Shown here piece by piece: positions 1-11,200 of a stretch of DNA of 64,000 nucleotides. The stretch is from Myxococcales bacterium. GTDB taxonomy: Bacteria; Myxococcota_A; Polyangia; Palsa-1104; JAEUJZ01. The stretch spans positions 29,117 through 93,116 of the forward strand of contig JAEUKA010000010.1 in NCBI GenBank assembly GCA_016794465.1. The letters run 5' to 3'. The notes below the pieces were generated by a model, which was not told the DNA's origin, ran no database searches, and saw only the letters and a program-made list of their open reading frames with translations. Position 1 is the first letter of the stretch; every line of letters starts with the position of its first letter. A program made the translations under genes and the position numbers.

Positions 1-3000
1 CATTGCCATCGGCATGATGAACTCGGGGCGCAGTCCTTCGACGGCGCGGGCGACCAGGAAGAGCAGCTCTCCGATGGGCCGCTTGCCGAGCTGGGGCGAC
101 GCAATCACCGCCGTCGGTAGCTTCGCCATGATGCGCGGCAGCGGCAGCGTGTGACCGACGGGGCGATACAGACCGGCGCGCTGGTTGCCGAGCACACGAC
201 TCGACAGCGCAAACGCTCGTGCCAGCTCGTCGGGAGAAGTTTCACTGCCTTGGAGTCGATCGGTGCCCTGCACGCCCAGGCTATCCAGCGTCGGAGCCTT
301 GAGCGAATACACGCCGTCAAACAGCGCCGACAGGATGTCCGCCATCGCGCGTGACTCGGGATCGGCCAGGCGAGCATGATCCGCCTCGTCGAGCTTGGCA
401 TCTTTGGGCGGCAGCGTCGGGGCAGGTGGCGCCGGCAAGCTCGGGTCAAGCAGATGCAGCAGCTGGGAAAGTCGCGACGCCGCACCCTTATTGTGGGCGC
501 GCTCCTCGACGGCTTGTAGCTTGCCGAGCAGCACCACATCACGCGGCGAGGCGGCGAGCAGTGCATGCAGGTGACCACGCGCTCGGTCGTGCTCGGTGTC
601 GGGCAGCACCTCCAGCACCGCCCGTCGCAGGCCGAGCGCCTCGCTGCCCGTCTGATCCGCAAGTACCGTCAGAGCCCGCTCATAAGCCTGGGCCGCCAGC
701 GGTCCGTCGCCCATGCGAGAGTGAATCGTCGCGGCCCGTACCCACAGTCCCTGAAGCTGCGCTTGCCACTCTGGTCCGCGCGGTGTCGTCGCGCTGGTCG
801 CAGTCGCCATCGCTGCCTGCAGCAGTCCCGGCAGCTTTTCATGGGCTTCTTCGTCGGTCGCTTGCTCCAGATAATCGCCAATCAGCGAAAGCTGCGCCGG
901 GGTTCCAGACAAGGCTTGCAGCAGCAGAGTCTTGGCCCCCGTCCCGTCGCCACAGCGCAGCGCGCACTGGGCTGCTCGCGACAGCCAGACGCTCTGGCCT
1001 TTGACCGTCTCGGCCAGCTGCGCCAGTCGCTCGGCATAGCCTCGGGCATCGCTGAGCTCGCCGAGCTGCTCGGCATTTTCGTACACCTGCGCGAGCAGAG
1101 TGCTCCACTCATCCCGCAAGGCTCCGTCGCTGTCTTCGCCAAGTGGCGGCAAGAGCGCGAGCGCCTGTTTGAGAAAATCTTGAGCCCGCAAGCTGTCCGC
1201 GATCGGACCGGCGGCAAGTGCGGCAGCGCGGCGATAATCCCGTCGAGCAGCCTGAACATCCCCAGCGGCAGCGGCCTGACTGGCTCGGCCACTCAGCATC
1301 GCCAGAGCTTCTTCGGCATCCGCGCTCTGACCCGCTGCGAGCAGCAGATCCAAATAGTGATTGGTGGCCGCCGCATGATCGCCAACCAGCGTCAGCACCG
1401 CTTGCCACAGCGTGCGTGCCTCGTCGAGCTTGCCCAGCGCCTGCGCCGCCTGTCCCGCTTGATCCAGCAGATCGGCCAGTCTCGCCTGCGTCAGCGGCTC
1501 CGGCAGCGCATCGCGATCGACCATCAGACTCGACAGCGGCGCCAAGTGGAGCAGCGCCGTCGCAAAGTCCCCTTGCGCAAACGCCGTCTCCCCGAGCCAC
1601 AGCTTCTCCGCGAGCGTACCCGGAACCAGCTGCTCCGCTTCCTTCAGCGCCGCGAGCGTTCCGTCCACCAGACCCAGCTCTTGCCGGGCTGCCGCCTGCC
1701 GTCTGCGCAGCCGCGCTCGCTCGACCTCGGGCAGGATCGACTCGCCCGCAGCTACCGTCGATAGAGTCGCCTCGATCAGCTGATCGATCCGCGCATGGTT
1801 GCCACTTGGACCGAGCAGCTCCAGCAGTGCCAGCGTCGGTTCCAGCAGGCCCGGCGAGGCCGTCAGCGCCGCATCAAAGAACCCGATCGCTTCGTCGGTC
1901 TTCCCCGCTGCCAGCGCCTCTTGTCCCAGGTGAACTTGCAGCTCAGCGGCCCGGTTGCCAATCAGCTCGGCCTCGCGAATCGCTCGCTGCGCCAGGGCTT
2001 GGGCTTCCTCGGTACGGCCTTTCTGACGAGCCAGCTCGAACAGCGGCACCAGCACCTGACCGAGCGCGCGACGAACCAGCTCCTTTTGTGCTGGGGTCAC
2101 CGCCGGGGCCGCATCGACCCGCTGCAGCGCTTCACCGAGCAGCTTTTCCGCCGCTTCGGTATCGTCCTGTGTCGCCAGCGTGACCTGGGCAGCCTGCTTG
2201 AGCGAGCCCACCGCCGCTTCGAGGTCGGTCTGCTGCGACGACAGCCTCACCAGCGCCGCGACCAGGCCGCTGTGGTTGGCAGTGCGCTGATGCAGGTCCA
2301 CCAGCGTCCGCAGTGCGTCAGCAGAGCTTGGCGCCCGGGTCAGCACCTGTTCCAGTGCCGCTTCCGCCGCCGCAAAGCTTCCCAGCTCCAGATCGAGACG
2401 GGCCACGGCCAGAAACCGCTCGGCCAGGATCGCCGGCTCGGCCCCCTGCTGCTCGGCCAGCACCCGACGCTGCTCGGCTATGGCTCGTGCCTTGGCCAGC
2501 TCGCTGCGGGACAAAAGAAGCTGCTGCTGCTCATGAAGGAGTGCATCGTCGGTGGGCCGCAGCCGGCTTAGCTCCACCAGCAGTCCGAGCAGGCGATCGG
2601 ACGGCGCTTGGCTCGGTTCGCCGGGTTCAGCGTGGTCATCGCGTGGCGTCGATTCACTCTGCGGTTGCTGTTTGTGAAGCTCGTACTGCCGCTGCAGCAG
2701 GGCCTCGCGCTCTTGGGCCAGCTCGATCGGCGTGACTTGCAGTCGCTCGTCGAGAAGATCGTAGATTTCCGCTTGACGCTGGAGCTTGCCGAGCAGTCGC
2801 TCGACGTTGTTCCACGCGGCATCGCGCTGCTCGCGCAGGGACTCGGGGACGGCGGGCGTCTCACCTCTCGCCAGTCGCGCTCCTTGCTCGCCGAGCAGCT
2901 TGCGCAGCGCCGTCAGGGACAGGCTCAGCGCTTCATCGGACTCGTTCTGTTTGCGCTCGAGCAGCTCCGCCGCCTGCAGCAGCGCCCGCGCCGCTTCCAC

Positions 3001-6000
3001 TGCCGAGGTCGAGCGCTGCGCCGCCGCTTTGTACGACTCGGTGGCGCGGGTAAAGGTCTTCTGCACCTCGAACAGCTTAGCCATCGACAGGTACGGGCCG
3101 GCGTCGCTGTCATCGATCGCCACCGCCTGCTGCAGCGCGTTGAGCGCCGGCTGATACTTGTTGATCTCGCGATAGACCTCGGCCAGCTCGACCAGCAGCT
3201 TGAGCTGCGCCGACTCCGCCAGCTGCGGTCGCCGCTTTTCGAGCAGCGCCGCCAGATCCGCCAGCCGTCGCTGCTGCCGATAGATCCGCTCCAGCCCGGT
3301 CATCGCCTCGTCGGCCACTTCGCCTTGCTTAAGCGCTTCTTGGTAGCGCCGCTCGGCCTGCCCCAGGCGTGCCCGCTTCTCGTCCGCCTGCGCTGCATCG
3401 ATCAGCACCCGAGCCGCCCACGCCGTTGCCCCCGCCTCGGTCAGCTGGTTGGCCAGGTTGTCGAGCATCGTCACCAGCTTCGCCGCCGGCTCCGTCTCAC
3501 CCTGGGCCGCCCGCAGCAGACCATCGAGGACCGTACGAATGTGCGCCTGCTCGGCCACAAGCTCGGCGGTTAGCTGTGGAACCAGCAGCTCCGACAGCGG
3601 CTGCGCGGCCTTGCCACTCGTCGGCACGCCCGAGGGGAAGTACGTCATCCGCAGCGCCTGTCCCGCCGCATCGACCGCCCGCACCGAGTCCGCCGCCCCT
3701 TGCTGCCACAGCGACGCCAGATACAGCAGTCGTTGCCGCAGCAGCTTCGGCTGGCTCTGCACCATCGCGCGCTCGGCCCGGGCAATCTCGTCCCACGCCA
3801 GCAGCCCCATCTTTTGCCCCAGTCGGAACAGCCGCCCGCGCAGCTCGGCCTGGGCATCACTGCCGTCGCTTGCCAAGCTGAGCGCTTTGAGGCACGCCTT
3901 GAGCGCACGCGGCGGATCGCTTCCATAGTCATCGAGCCAGCCGGCACTCTCACTGGACACTTGCTGACGACGCAGCTCGGTCTGGGCCCGCTCCAGGCGC
4001 CGCGTATCGACCGACACCGCTTCTTTGATCTGACCGCTCAGCAGCGCCAGGCGATGAATCTCGACGACGGTGGTTGCGAACACTTCGTCGGCAATCGGAT
4101 CTTCGCTGTGATCGCGCTCGCCGCCCACGGCAAACGCATGCAGCCGGTCCCCGAGCGCCCCCGCCGGATCGAACAGCACCTGCTCGCGCACCTTGGCCGA
4201 CTCACCGAGCAGTCGATGGACGCGCAGGGCCGTCTCTTCGATCCCGGCATCGCTCATCCGCACCACTTCATCGACCAGCGACCGATAGAGCTGCGTCAGC
4301 TCGCGCGCCAGAGACACCGACTCCAGGGCCAGCTCGGTGCTGTGCTCGCTGCCTTTTTTGTGAACGGTGCGGACCACCCGATCCATCTCGCGCAGCAGCC
4401 GTCCCTGCGGACTCGCCCCATCGGTGGCCGAGATCGCCGCGCTGACCGACACCGGCAAGGATCGCTTGAGCAGCCGAAACGCCGCGATCGGATCGCCCAG
4501 CTTCTGTTCAAGGATCGATGACGCTGCCAGCACCGACTCGAGCGGCACCTCCAGCTTGGCGGTCAGCGCTCGCTCGACGCGCTGGGTGTGCAGGTCCGCC
4601 AGCGGCTTCCACTGCCCGTACTTGTGCGCAATCTCGGCCAGCTGATCGAGCGACATCAGGTCCGGGGCCAGCTCGAACGCCTGCATGCGCAGCCCAAAGC
4701 CGTCTTGCGGCTGACTGAGCTTCTCTTCGTAGACCTGCGCCAGCTCGACCAGGATCGCCGCCGCCTGCATCGCCTCGTCTTGCTCGACCGCCAGGTTGAG
4801 CCGCTTCTGGCCGATCGCGACCACGTCATCCCACTTGCCGCGCTGCGCCGACATCTGGCTCATCGCTTCCAGGGCTTGCGTGATCAGCCGCCGCACCGCC
4901 GCTCGCTCCGGGGTCCCTTCCGGCAGCTCCGGCGCCAGCCGCACCGCCCGGTCATACGACAGATAGGCGCGACCGTTGTCCTTTTTGCGGGTCTGCCACA
5001 GGCGGGCAATCTCGATCGCGCGCTCGACGCGGGCCACCGGATCTTCGGTCAGCAGCAGCTCGCGCTCCTCGCACGCGACCGCTGCTTGCACGTCACCCAG
5101 CTCTTCGTACAGGCCGCGCAGGTGGCGGTGGACGCGCAGATCGACAATCGGCGTCTCGGCCTGCACCGCTTCGAGCAGCTCGGCGGCCTGCTTGGGACTG
5201 CCCAGGTGCTGACCCAGCACCTCCGCCAGATCGAGCGCCAGCGTCAGCCGCTCACGCGGGGGCAGCGGCGGATCGGTGGGCTGAAGCTGCCGTCGCAGGA
5301 CCTGCTCCAGCTCTTTCCACTCACCGCGAGTCCGATGAATCTTCTGCAGCGCCGCCAGCGCCTCGGTGTCTTGCGGCAGCCGCACCAGCACTTCCCGAAA
5401 CGCCCGCAGGCTCTTGTCGAGCAGCTGCGGATCATCGGCTTGCAGCGTCAGCCGTCCGAGCAGCCGGTGCAGCTCTGGACCCGAGCGACTGCTCTGCTTT
5501 TGCACCAGCTCCAGCGTCGAGACAGCCAGCTCCATTCGGCCCTGCGCGCCGTAGATTCGCGACAGCTCGCACAGCACCTCTTCGGCCTCGGGACCGGGCG
5601 GGCAGATGCGCACCGCTCGCTCCAGGTGCGACACCGAGCGCGCCAGGTCACCGCAGTCTTCGCCAATCTTGGCAATCCGGCGGTGCAGCGTCAGCTTCTC
5701 ACGCGGGGTCGGCGCTACCTTTAGATACGACTCCAGCACTTCCAGCAGCTCGTTCTTGCTGCCGACGAGGTGCAGCGCATCGGCCAGCCGCTTGAGCGCA
5801 TCGCGATCCGACGGCAGCTCGGTGAGCAGGCTGCGACACACCCAGACCATCATCTCGATGCTGTCTTGGCCTTCAAACTGATCGTCGCGCCGCAGCAGCC
5901 GCTGATCACACAGCGTCATCATTCGCCGCAAGATGCCCAGGCGCTCGGCCTTGTCGTGCGCGATGCCGGCCTGCTGCCGCAGCAGCTCCAGCTGCTTGGC

Positions 6001-7791
6001 GGTGTCGCCGCTCTGCTCGGCCAGCTCGATCAGCACTTTGATCGATCCGAGGTCGCCCGGCGCCAGGTCGAGCAGCTGCTCCAGCACCGTCGTCGCGTGC
6101 TTCGGCTCGTGGATCTCGCGATAGAGCTGCGCCAGCCGCCGCAGGTACTCGACCCGGGTCAGGTCGTCGGGCTCCATCCGCTCCAGCTCGACGGCCAGCT
6201 CGCTGATCTGCATCTCGGTGCGCGACAGCCGCTGCCCCAGGCGCTTGCGCTCACTCTGCGAGCGCAGACTCGGCAGAAGCTCGTCAATCCGCCGCCAGAT
6301 CGCCGCCGCCGACACCACGTCTTGCAGCTTCTTTTCGTACAGCTCGCCCAGCTCTTCCAGCTGCTTGGCATAGCTCTGCAAGTCGAGCCGCGCCGTCTCG
6401 AACTGCGCCGCCATGCGGTTCTCTTGGATCACCGCCAGGCCGATGAAGTCGCGCCGGCTCTTGTAGTAGTCCGACAGCTTGCGGAACGCCTCGCTGTGCA
6501 GCGGCAGCTCGTGGAACGCCTGCTTCAGACACGCGATGTAGCGCTCGGTGTCGCCGCCTCGGTTGTAGTAGTCCGCCGCCTCCATCATCAGCTCGGCGCG
6601 CTCCTCGGGCAGGGCCGCTTCGAGCGCATCTTCCTCGCGCAGCTGCCCCAGCCCCAGCTGGTCGCCCGCCTTCTTCAGCACATCGACCAGCACCTGCCGC
6701 GTCTCGCGCCACTCGTCCATCGAGCTGACCGCATCGAGGCCCGCCCGGCACGCATCCGCCACCGACAGGTAATCGGGACTGCCGGACTGCTCGTACAGCT
6801 TGAGCAGCTTCGGTCCCCGCCGCGTCACCCGCGCGCCGCTGCGATACAGCTTGACAAGCTCCGGCGTACCCAGCGACTCCGGCGCCCGCAGGTACATCGC
6901 TTCCAGCAGCACCGCCGCCGTGACGTTGCGAATGTCCGCTTCCAGGGCCCGCTTGAAGAAGCCGAGCGCCTTTTTGTCCTGCTCGGTGAGCGGCTTGTCC
7001 TTGCTGTGCAAAAGCTGCTCGACCGACAGCGGCGAGGTCGTGCCTTCCTCTTCCTCGGCGGCCCGCAGCTGCTCCAGAATTGAAAGCAGCTCGTCGTCAA
7101 GATAGCGCTTGGCCAGGCCCAAAAAGATGTCGCTGGCATTGCGGCGCGCGTGCTCTTTTTCGCTGATGCCCGGCTGGTAGTCGGGCGACATGTACGCCTC
7201 GGCCAGCGTGGCCAGCAGGGCTTCGGGCACCTCGGTGTCTTCGGTCGCCTCGTTGTGCATCCGCAGCGCCGAGCGCAGCACCTCGACCGCCCCCGCCGGA
7301 TCATGCAGCCGCAGCTTCAGCTGACCCAGCTCCAGCGCCAGATCGACCCCTTGCTGGGCCTCGCCCGCGACCAGATTGGCCAGGTGCAGCTCGATCAGCC
7401 GCGCCACCATGTCCATGTCGCCGAGCGACTGATAGATCAGCCGGCCCCGCCGCAGCGGCTCCAGGTAGTCGGGCCGCAGCTTGAACGCCTGCTGGTAATG
7501 AAGGAGCGCCTGCTCGAACCGGCCCAGGTCCTCCTCACACAGCTTGCCAAGCTCGAACTCCAGCGCGGCCCCAAGCTTGGCAGCCGTTGGAGATCCAATC
7601 TGATCCGCCAGCTCCGCCAGCGCTCGCTCGTACGCAAAAAACGCCGGCTCGACCTCGCCTTTGCGACGCAGCAGCTCGGCGGCGCGGGCCAGAGTCTGGG
7701 CGGCTTCCATTCCGCGCTGGCTTTGGGCGACTTGCAGAAGCGCCTCAGCGTCGGAGCTCAGGGATGCGGGCTGCTCTTTTCGTTCGACCAT
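1..7791 (-). CDS. Giant tetratricopeptide-repeat protein, 3' end beyond window
   Basis: An open frame of 2597 codons starts at the ATG whose first base is 7791 (MVERKEQPASLSS...) and is still open at base 1, ending ...EFIMPMAM, so the C-terminus is missing. The whole visible protein is helical with repeated signatures such as 'W.ELE.VLRRQL', 'YRE..EP..A..VLEQLL.LAP' and 'LARLY/LYEEKL', which are TPR-like pairs of about 75 residues. No signal peptide or membrane segment is seen, so it is probably a cytoplasmic scaffold; that role is inference from the TPR family. The last roughly 80 visible residues (after DSLGVQGTDRL) look less repetitive and may start a distinct C-terminal domain. Long open frames on the opposite strand here (rich in Q, R, H and L) are codon-bias shadows. 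It resembles in style the 3832-aa TPR protein at 23.4 kb. The precise function is unknown. Confidence 0.88.
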   Translation of the reverse strand, partial: MVERKEQPASLSSDAEALLQVAQSQRGMEAAQTLARAAELLRRKGEVEPAFFAYERALAELADQIGSPTAAKLGAALEFELGKLCEEDLGRFEQALLHYQQAFKLRPDYLEPLRRGRLIYQSLGDMDMVARLIELHLANLVAGEAQQGVDLALELGQLKLRLHDPAGAVEVLRSALRMHNEATEDTEVPEALLATLAEAYMSPDYQPGISEKEHARRNASDIFLGLAKRYLDDELLSILEQLRAAEEEEGTTSPLSVEQLLHSKDKPLTEQDKKALGFFKRALEADIRNVTAAVLLEAMYLRAPESLGTPELVKLYRSGARVTRRGPKLLKLYEQSGSPDYLSVADACRAGLDAVSSMDEWRETRQVLVDVLKKAGDQLGLGQLREEDALEAALPEERAELMMEAADYYNRGGDTERYIACLKQAFHELPLHSEAFRKLSDYYKSRRDFIGLAVIQENRMAAQFETARLDLQSYAKQLEELGELYEKKLQDVVSAAAIWRRIDELLPSLRSQSERKRLGQRLSRTEMQISELAVELERMEPDDLTRVEYLRRLAQLYREIHEPKHATTVLEQLLDLAPGDLGSIKVLIELAEQSGDTAKQLELLRQQAGIAHDKAERLGILRRMMTLCDQRLLRRDDQFEGQDSIEMMVWVCRSLLTELPSDRDALKRLADALHLVGSKNELLEVLESYLKVAPTPREKLTLHRRIAKIGEDCGDLARSVSHLERAVRICPPGPEAEEVLCELSRIYGAQGRMELAVSTLELVQKQSSRSGPELHRLLGRLTLQADDPQLLDKSLRAFREVLVRLPQDTEALAALQKIHRTRGEWKELEQVLRRQLQPTDPPLPPRERLTLALDLAEVLGQHLGSPKQAAELLEAVQAETPIVDLRVHRHLRGLYEELGDVQAAVACEERELLLTEDPVARVERAIEIARLWQTRKKDNGRAYLSYDRAVRLAPELPEGTPERAAVRRLITQALEAMSQMSAQRGKWDDVVAIGQKRLNLAVEQDEAMQAAAILVELAQVYEEKLSQPQDGFGLRMQAFELAPDLMSLDQLAEIAHKYGQWKPLADLHTQRVERALTAKLEVPLESVLAASSILEQKLGDPIAAFRLLKRSLPVSVSAAISATDGASPQGRLLREMDRVVRTVHKKGSEHSTELALESVSLARELTQLYRSLVDEVVRMSDAGIEETALRVHRLLGESAKVREQVLFDPAGALGDRLHAFAVGGERDHSEDPIADEVFATTVVEIHRLALLSGQIKEAVSVDTRRLERAQTELRRQQVSSESAGWLDDYGSDPPRALKACLKALSLASDGSDAQAELRGRLFRLGQKMGLLAWDEIARAERAMVQSQPKLLRQRLLYLASLWQQGAADSVRAVDAAGQALRMTYFPSGVPTSGKAAQPLSELLVPQLTAELVAEQAHIRTVLDGLLRAAQGETEPAAKLVTMLDNLANQLTEAGATAWAARVLIDAAQADEKRARLGQAERRYQEALKQGEVADEAMTGLERIYRQQRRLADLAALLEKRRPQLAESAQLKLLVELAEVYREINKYQPALNALQQAVAIDDSDAGPYLSMAKLFEVQKTFTRATESYKAAAQRSTSAVEAARALLQAAELLERKQNESDEALSLSLTALRKLLGEQGARLARGETPAVPESLREQRDAAWNNVERLLGKLQRQAEIYDLLDERLQVTPIELAQEREALLQRQYELHKQQPQSESTPRDDHAEPGEPSQAPSDRLLGLLVELSRLRPTDDALLHEQQQLLLSRSELAKARAIAEQRRVLAEQQGAEPAILAERFLAVARLDLELGSFAAAEAALEQVLTRAPSSADALRTLVDLHQRTANHSGLVAALVRLSSQQTDLEAAVGSLKQAAQVTLATQDDTEAAEKLLGEALQRVDAAPAVTPAQKELVRRALGQVLVPLFELARQKGRTEEAQALAQRAIREAELIGNRAAELQVHLGQEALAAGKTDEAIGFFDAALTASPGLLEPTLALLELLGPSGNHARIDQLIEATLSTVAAGESILPEVERARLRRRQAAARQELGLVDGTLAALKEAEQLVPGTLAEKLWLGETAFAQGDFATALLHLAPLSSLMVDRDALPEPLTQARLADLLDQAGQAAQALGKLDEARTLWQAVLTLVGDHAAATNHYLDLLLAAGQSADAEEALAMLSGRASQAAAAGDVQAARRDYRRAAALAAGPIADSLRAQDFLKQALALLPPLGEDSDGALRDEWSTLLAQVYENAEQLGELSDARGYAERLAQLAETVKGQSVWLSRAAQCALRCGDGTGAKTLLLQALSGTPAQLSLIGDYLEQATDEEAHEKLPGLLQAAMATATSATTPRGPEWQAQLQGLWVRAATIHSRMGDGPLAAQAYERALTVLADQTGSEALGLRRAVLEVLPDTEHDRARGHLHALLAASPRDVVLLGKLQAVEERAHNKGAASRLSQLLHLLDPSLPAPPAPTLPPKDAKLDEADHARLADPESRAMADILSALFDGVYSLKAPTLDSLGVQGTDRLQGSETSPDELARAFALSSRVLGNQRAGLYRPVGHTLPLPRIMAKLPTAVIASPQLGKRPIGELLFLVARAVEGLRPEFIMPMAM

Positions 7792-7910
7792 AGACCACAC
7801 TTAGTCGGCAGGTTCAGGACTACCGCCCGCTTACCGTACCACGGATTTTTTTCGTAGCCCACAATGCCCTTGCGCTACCTGGACTTGCCTAAACTTCGAG
7901 GTCCGCCAGC

Positions 7911-8206
7911 AAAGAGGTTTGTGCGGTCGAACAAAGTGGTTCGCCCGGCTGGCGAAGTGGTTCGCCGGGCTGGCGAAGTGGTTCGCCCGGCTGGCAAAGT
8001 GGTTTGCCCGGCTGGCGAAGTGGTTTGCCCGGCTGGCAAAGTGGTTCGCCCGGCTGGCGAAGTGGTTCGCCCGGCTGGCGAAGTGGTTCGCCCGGCTGGC
8101 AAAGAGGTTCGCCCGGCTGGCAAAGAGGTTCGCCCGGCTGGCGAAGTGGTTCGCCCGGCTGGCAAAGAGGTCTGCCGGGCGTGCAAACGGGTTTGTCGGG
8201 GCGTGC
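7911..8206. repeat. 21-bp tandem repeat array (about 13 units)
   Basis: Near-identical 21-bp units of the type (a/g)aag(t/a)ggttcgcccggctggc run head to tail from 7933 to 8184, with decayed copies at each edge. Units differ mainly at the first base (a/g), t/a at position 5 and c/t at position 10. Because 21 is a multiple of three and the unit has no stop, long frames are open through it. It lies between the start of the minus-strand TPR gene and the FHA-kinase start, so it occupies the divergent promoter region. I read it as a non-coding minisatellite. Confidence 0.9.
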
Positions 8207-8228
8207 GGTGGCGTGGGATAACGGGGGG

Positions 8229-11200
8229 ATGAGCAAGGCCAAGACGGTTCTGGAGGTCCGCATCCAAAGCGGGGTCCGAGCCGGGGAGCAGCAGCTGTTC
8301 TTCGATGCCAGTGAGCTGCGGCTCGGTCGCCATCCCACGGCGGATGTCCTGTTTCCCGATGCGGTGGTGTCGCGTCACCATGCCGAGCTTGTGCGGCAGC
8401 CGGACGGGGGCTATGTCCTTTCCGACCACGGCAGCACCGCTGGGGTCTATGACTTGTCCACCGGGCAGAAGGTGACGCAGCTGCCGATTCCGCCGACCGG
8501 CACGGTGGAGGTTTCGCTGGGTCCGCCGGCGACCTCGCCGCGCTGTCTGCTGGGGATTGGCATGGCGCTGCCGTTTGGGCGCTACCTTTTGACGGGGCGG
8601 CTCGGCGGGGGGGGCATGGCCGAGGTGTTCCTGGCGCGGCAGACCGGCCTCGGGGGCCTGTTTCGCCCGGTGGCGCTGAAGCTGATTCAGCCCGAGATGT
8701 TCGAGATCATCGATGCCTCGGCGATGTTTCTCGACGAAGCGCGCATCGCGTCCGAGATCAACCACCACAACGTCGTCAAGATCTTCGATGTCGGGGAGCA
8801 GGACGGGGTGCTCTATCTGGCGATGGAGTACCTGCGGGGCGTCACGGTCGCGAGCCTGATTGGGCAGTTTCTGCGGCGGGGCGAGACGATGCGCCCGGAT
8901 CTGGCGGCGGCGATTGTGGCGCAGGCGTGTGCGGGGCTGCATGCGGCGCACCAGCTGCGCGATGGCAATGGGCGGCTGCTCAACGTCGTGCATCGGGATG
9001 TTTCGCCGTCGAACCTGATGGTGCTGCCCGAGGGGCTGGTCAAGGTAATCGACTTCGGGGTGGCGCGCGCCGACAGCCGGCTGCTGCGCAAAGAGGAGGG
9101 TCTGCAAGGCAAGCCGGCGTACATGTCGCCCGAGCAGATCACGCTGCAGCCGCTGGATGCGCGCTCGGATGTGTTCGCGCTGGGGGTGGTGCTGTACGAG
9201 ATGTGCAGTGGTCAGCCGCTGTTTGCCCGCGATGACACGGCGGCGACGTTCTACGCGATTGTGAAGGGCGAGCTGACTCCGCTGCGCAAGGTCTGTCCGC
9301 TGGCGACGCCGCGCCTGGAGGCGATCGTTCACAAGGCGCTGTCGCGACCGCTGGCAGAGCGCTACGGCAGTGCGGCGGAGCTGGCCCGTGACCTCGATCA
9401 GGTGGTGGAGGAGGCGGGTGGGCGCTTTTCGAGCATCGGGGCGATTGGGCGCTATCTGCAGGAGCTGGGGATTCACCTGCAAGCGGCTCCGGCGTCGCTG
9501 CTGAGCGAGGTTCCCAAGGCGCTGTATGGGCGCAAGCCGCAGGAACGCAGCGCCGACTTTGTCGATGAAGAGGCGATTGCCGAGGAGACGTTTGCGGTTC
9601 CGAGCGGGCCGACCAAGCAGCCGGTGGACAAGCCGGCGAGCGGCAGTCCCAGTCCGCCGAGTACTGCCAAGGCCGGGGAGTCGCAGTCCTCCTTGCCGCC
9701 GTTGCCGCCGCGCTCGGGTGAGATGGCACCGCTCGGGCGCTCCAGTGACGGGGTGGCGCTGTGGCAGCTTGATCCTCGGCGCAGTCCGGGTGCAGGGCGG
9801 GCCGGTGCCAGTCTGAACCAGGCGCTGCGGCAGCCGCTGTGTGAAGAGCCGCATCGGCTGGCGGGGCTGGTCCTGGGGGAGCGCTATCGCCTGCTGCGCT
9901 TCATTGGCTCGGGGCCGAAGCGCGAGGCGCGGTATCCCAAGCTGTACTTTCAGGCGGAGCTGCTCAGTGACGGGCCGGCGGAGGGGAGGGCGCGGGAGTC
10001 GGGCTGGCTGCGGGGCGAGCAGGTGGCGGTGGCGGTGTGTGGTCGGGGTCAGAGCCTGCTGCCGCTGCCCGGGACGGCGCGGGCGCAGCTACAGGCCTTT
10101 GTCGATGCACGACCACCGCTTGCCGAGCCAAGGTTTGTCCTGCCGATGCTGGCGCTGGGGACGGTGCCGACGCGCGATGACAGTGATCCCGATGGCAGTG
10201 GCGCCAGCTTTGTGGTGATGCCGCTGTGCGAGCGGCGCCTGCCCACCATCGGCCAGCTGTCCACGGCGGAGCGGCTGTCGATTGTCGAGCGGCTGTTTTT
10301 CGCCTTGAGTGAGCTGTATCGCCAAGATCCGCGCTTTGTCCATGGGGCGATTCGCCAGGCCAGCGTCGGCCTGTGTCTTGCGACCGATGCGGTGGTGCTG
10401 CTCGACTTTTGCCTGGAGCTGCTGCTGGGCGAGCCGCTGCTGCCACCGGGTATCGAGCGACCGCTGCTGGCCATGCCGTACCTGGCCCCGGAGTGCTATG
10501 GCGGCGCCCCGGTGAGTCATCGCAGCGATGTCTTTGCCGTCGGGGTGCTCGCCTATGAGATGCTCGGGGGGGACTTGCAGCTTTTGACCCAAGCGCTGCG
10601 CTCGCGACGGGGGGTGCCGCGCTTGCCGCCCCAGCAGGGGGTGCCGCCGCACATCGAGAATGCGATCTTGGCGGCGCTGCAAGGTGATCCCAGCCAGCGT
10701 CCTTCTGCCGAGTCACTGTGGCCGCTGCTCGCCAATCAGAAGGCCCCGGTCGTGCCGGCTTCGGCGGTGCAGACTGCGAGCTTGGTGCTGCCGCCGTCGG
10801 GTGAAACCTTGCTCCAGCGCCTGCCGAGTGGGGCCGAGCTACAGCTGCGCACTGTGCCGCTCCTGTCCGGGCCGCAGCCGACGACGCTGCCGCTGGGGCT
10901 GGTCGAGCCGCCGGATGCGCTGCCGGCGGAGCTACAGCTCTTGCTGAGCGGCGAGACGGTGCAGATCGAGCTCGCCAACCCGGGTCGAGGCCGCGACCGT
11001 CCCAGCCTCTATCACGATGCTCGCGAGCCCACCACTCGCACCGACTGTCTTCTGCTGTTGCCGGTCGAGCCGGGCGGTCACTTCGAGGTCGGTCATCGGC
11101 GCAGCAGCGTCGTCCGCATCGGCTATGCCAGCAGCCAAAGTGACAGCAAACAGGGCACTCTCGGCGTCCGACTCGACGAGCTGGGCATCACCATCAGCTC

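Noticed and set aside
565..7857. Series of long plus-strand open frames rich in Gln, Arg, His and Leu
   Set aside because: They are antisense to a continuous TPR-coding frame on the minus strand. Their composition is the complement pattern of GAG/CTG/GCG-rich codons and no domain is visible.
7911..8206. 21-bp and 42-bp arrays considered as CRISPR
   Set aside because: Repeats are directly adjacent with no unique spacers, so they are tandem repeats and not CRISPR. The 61.6-kb palindrome array has similar rather than unique spacers and no cas genes.
7875..9854. 659-codon open frame on the minus strand opposite the FHA kinase
   Set aside because: It runs through the 21-bp repeats and antisense of the kinase domain; composition is shadow-like and the plus-strand protein has clear kinase motifs.
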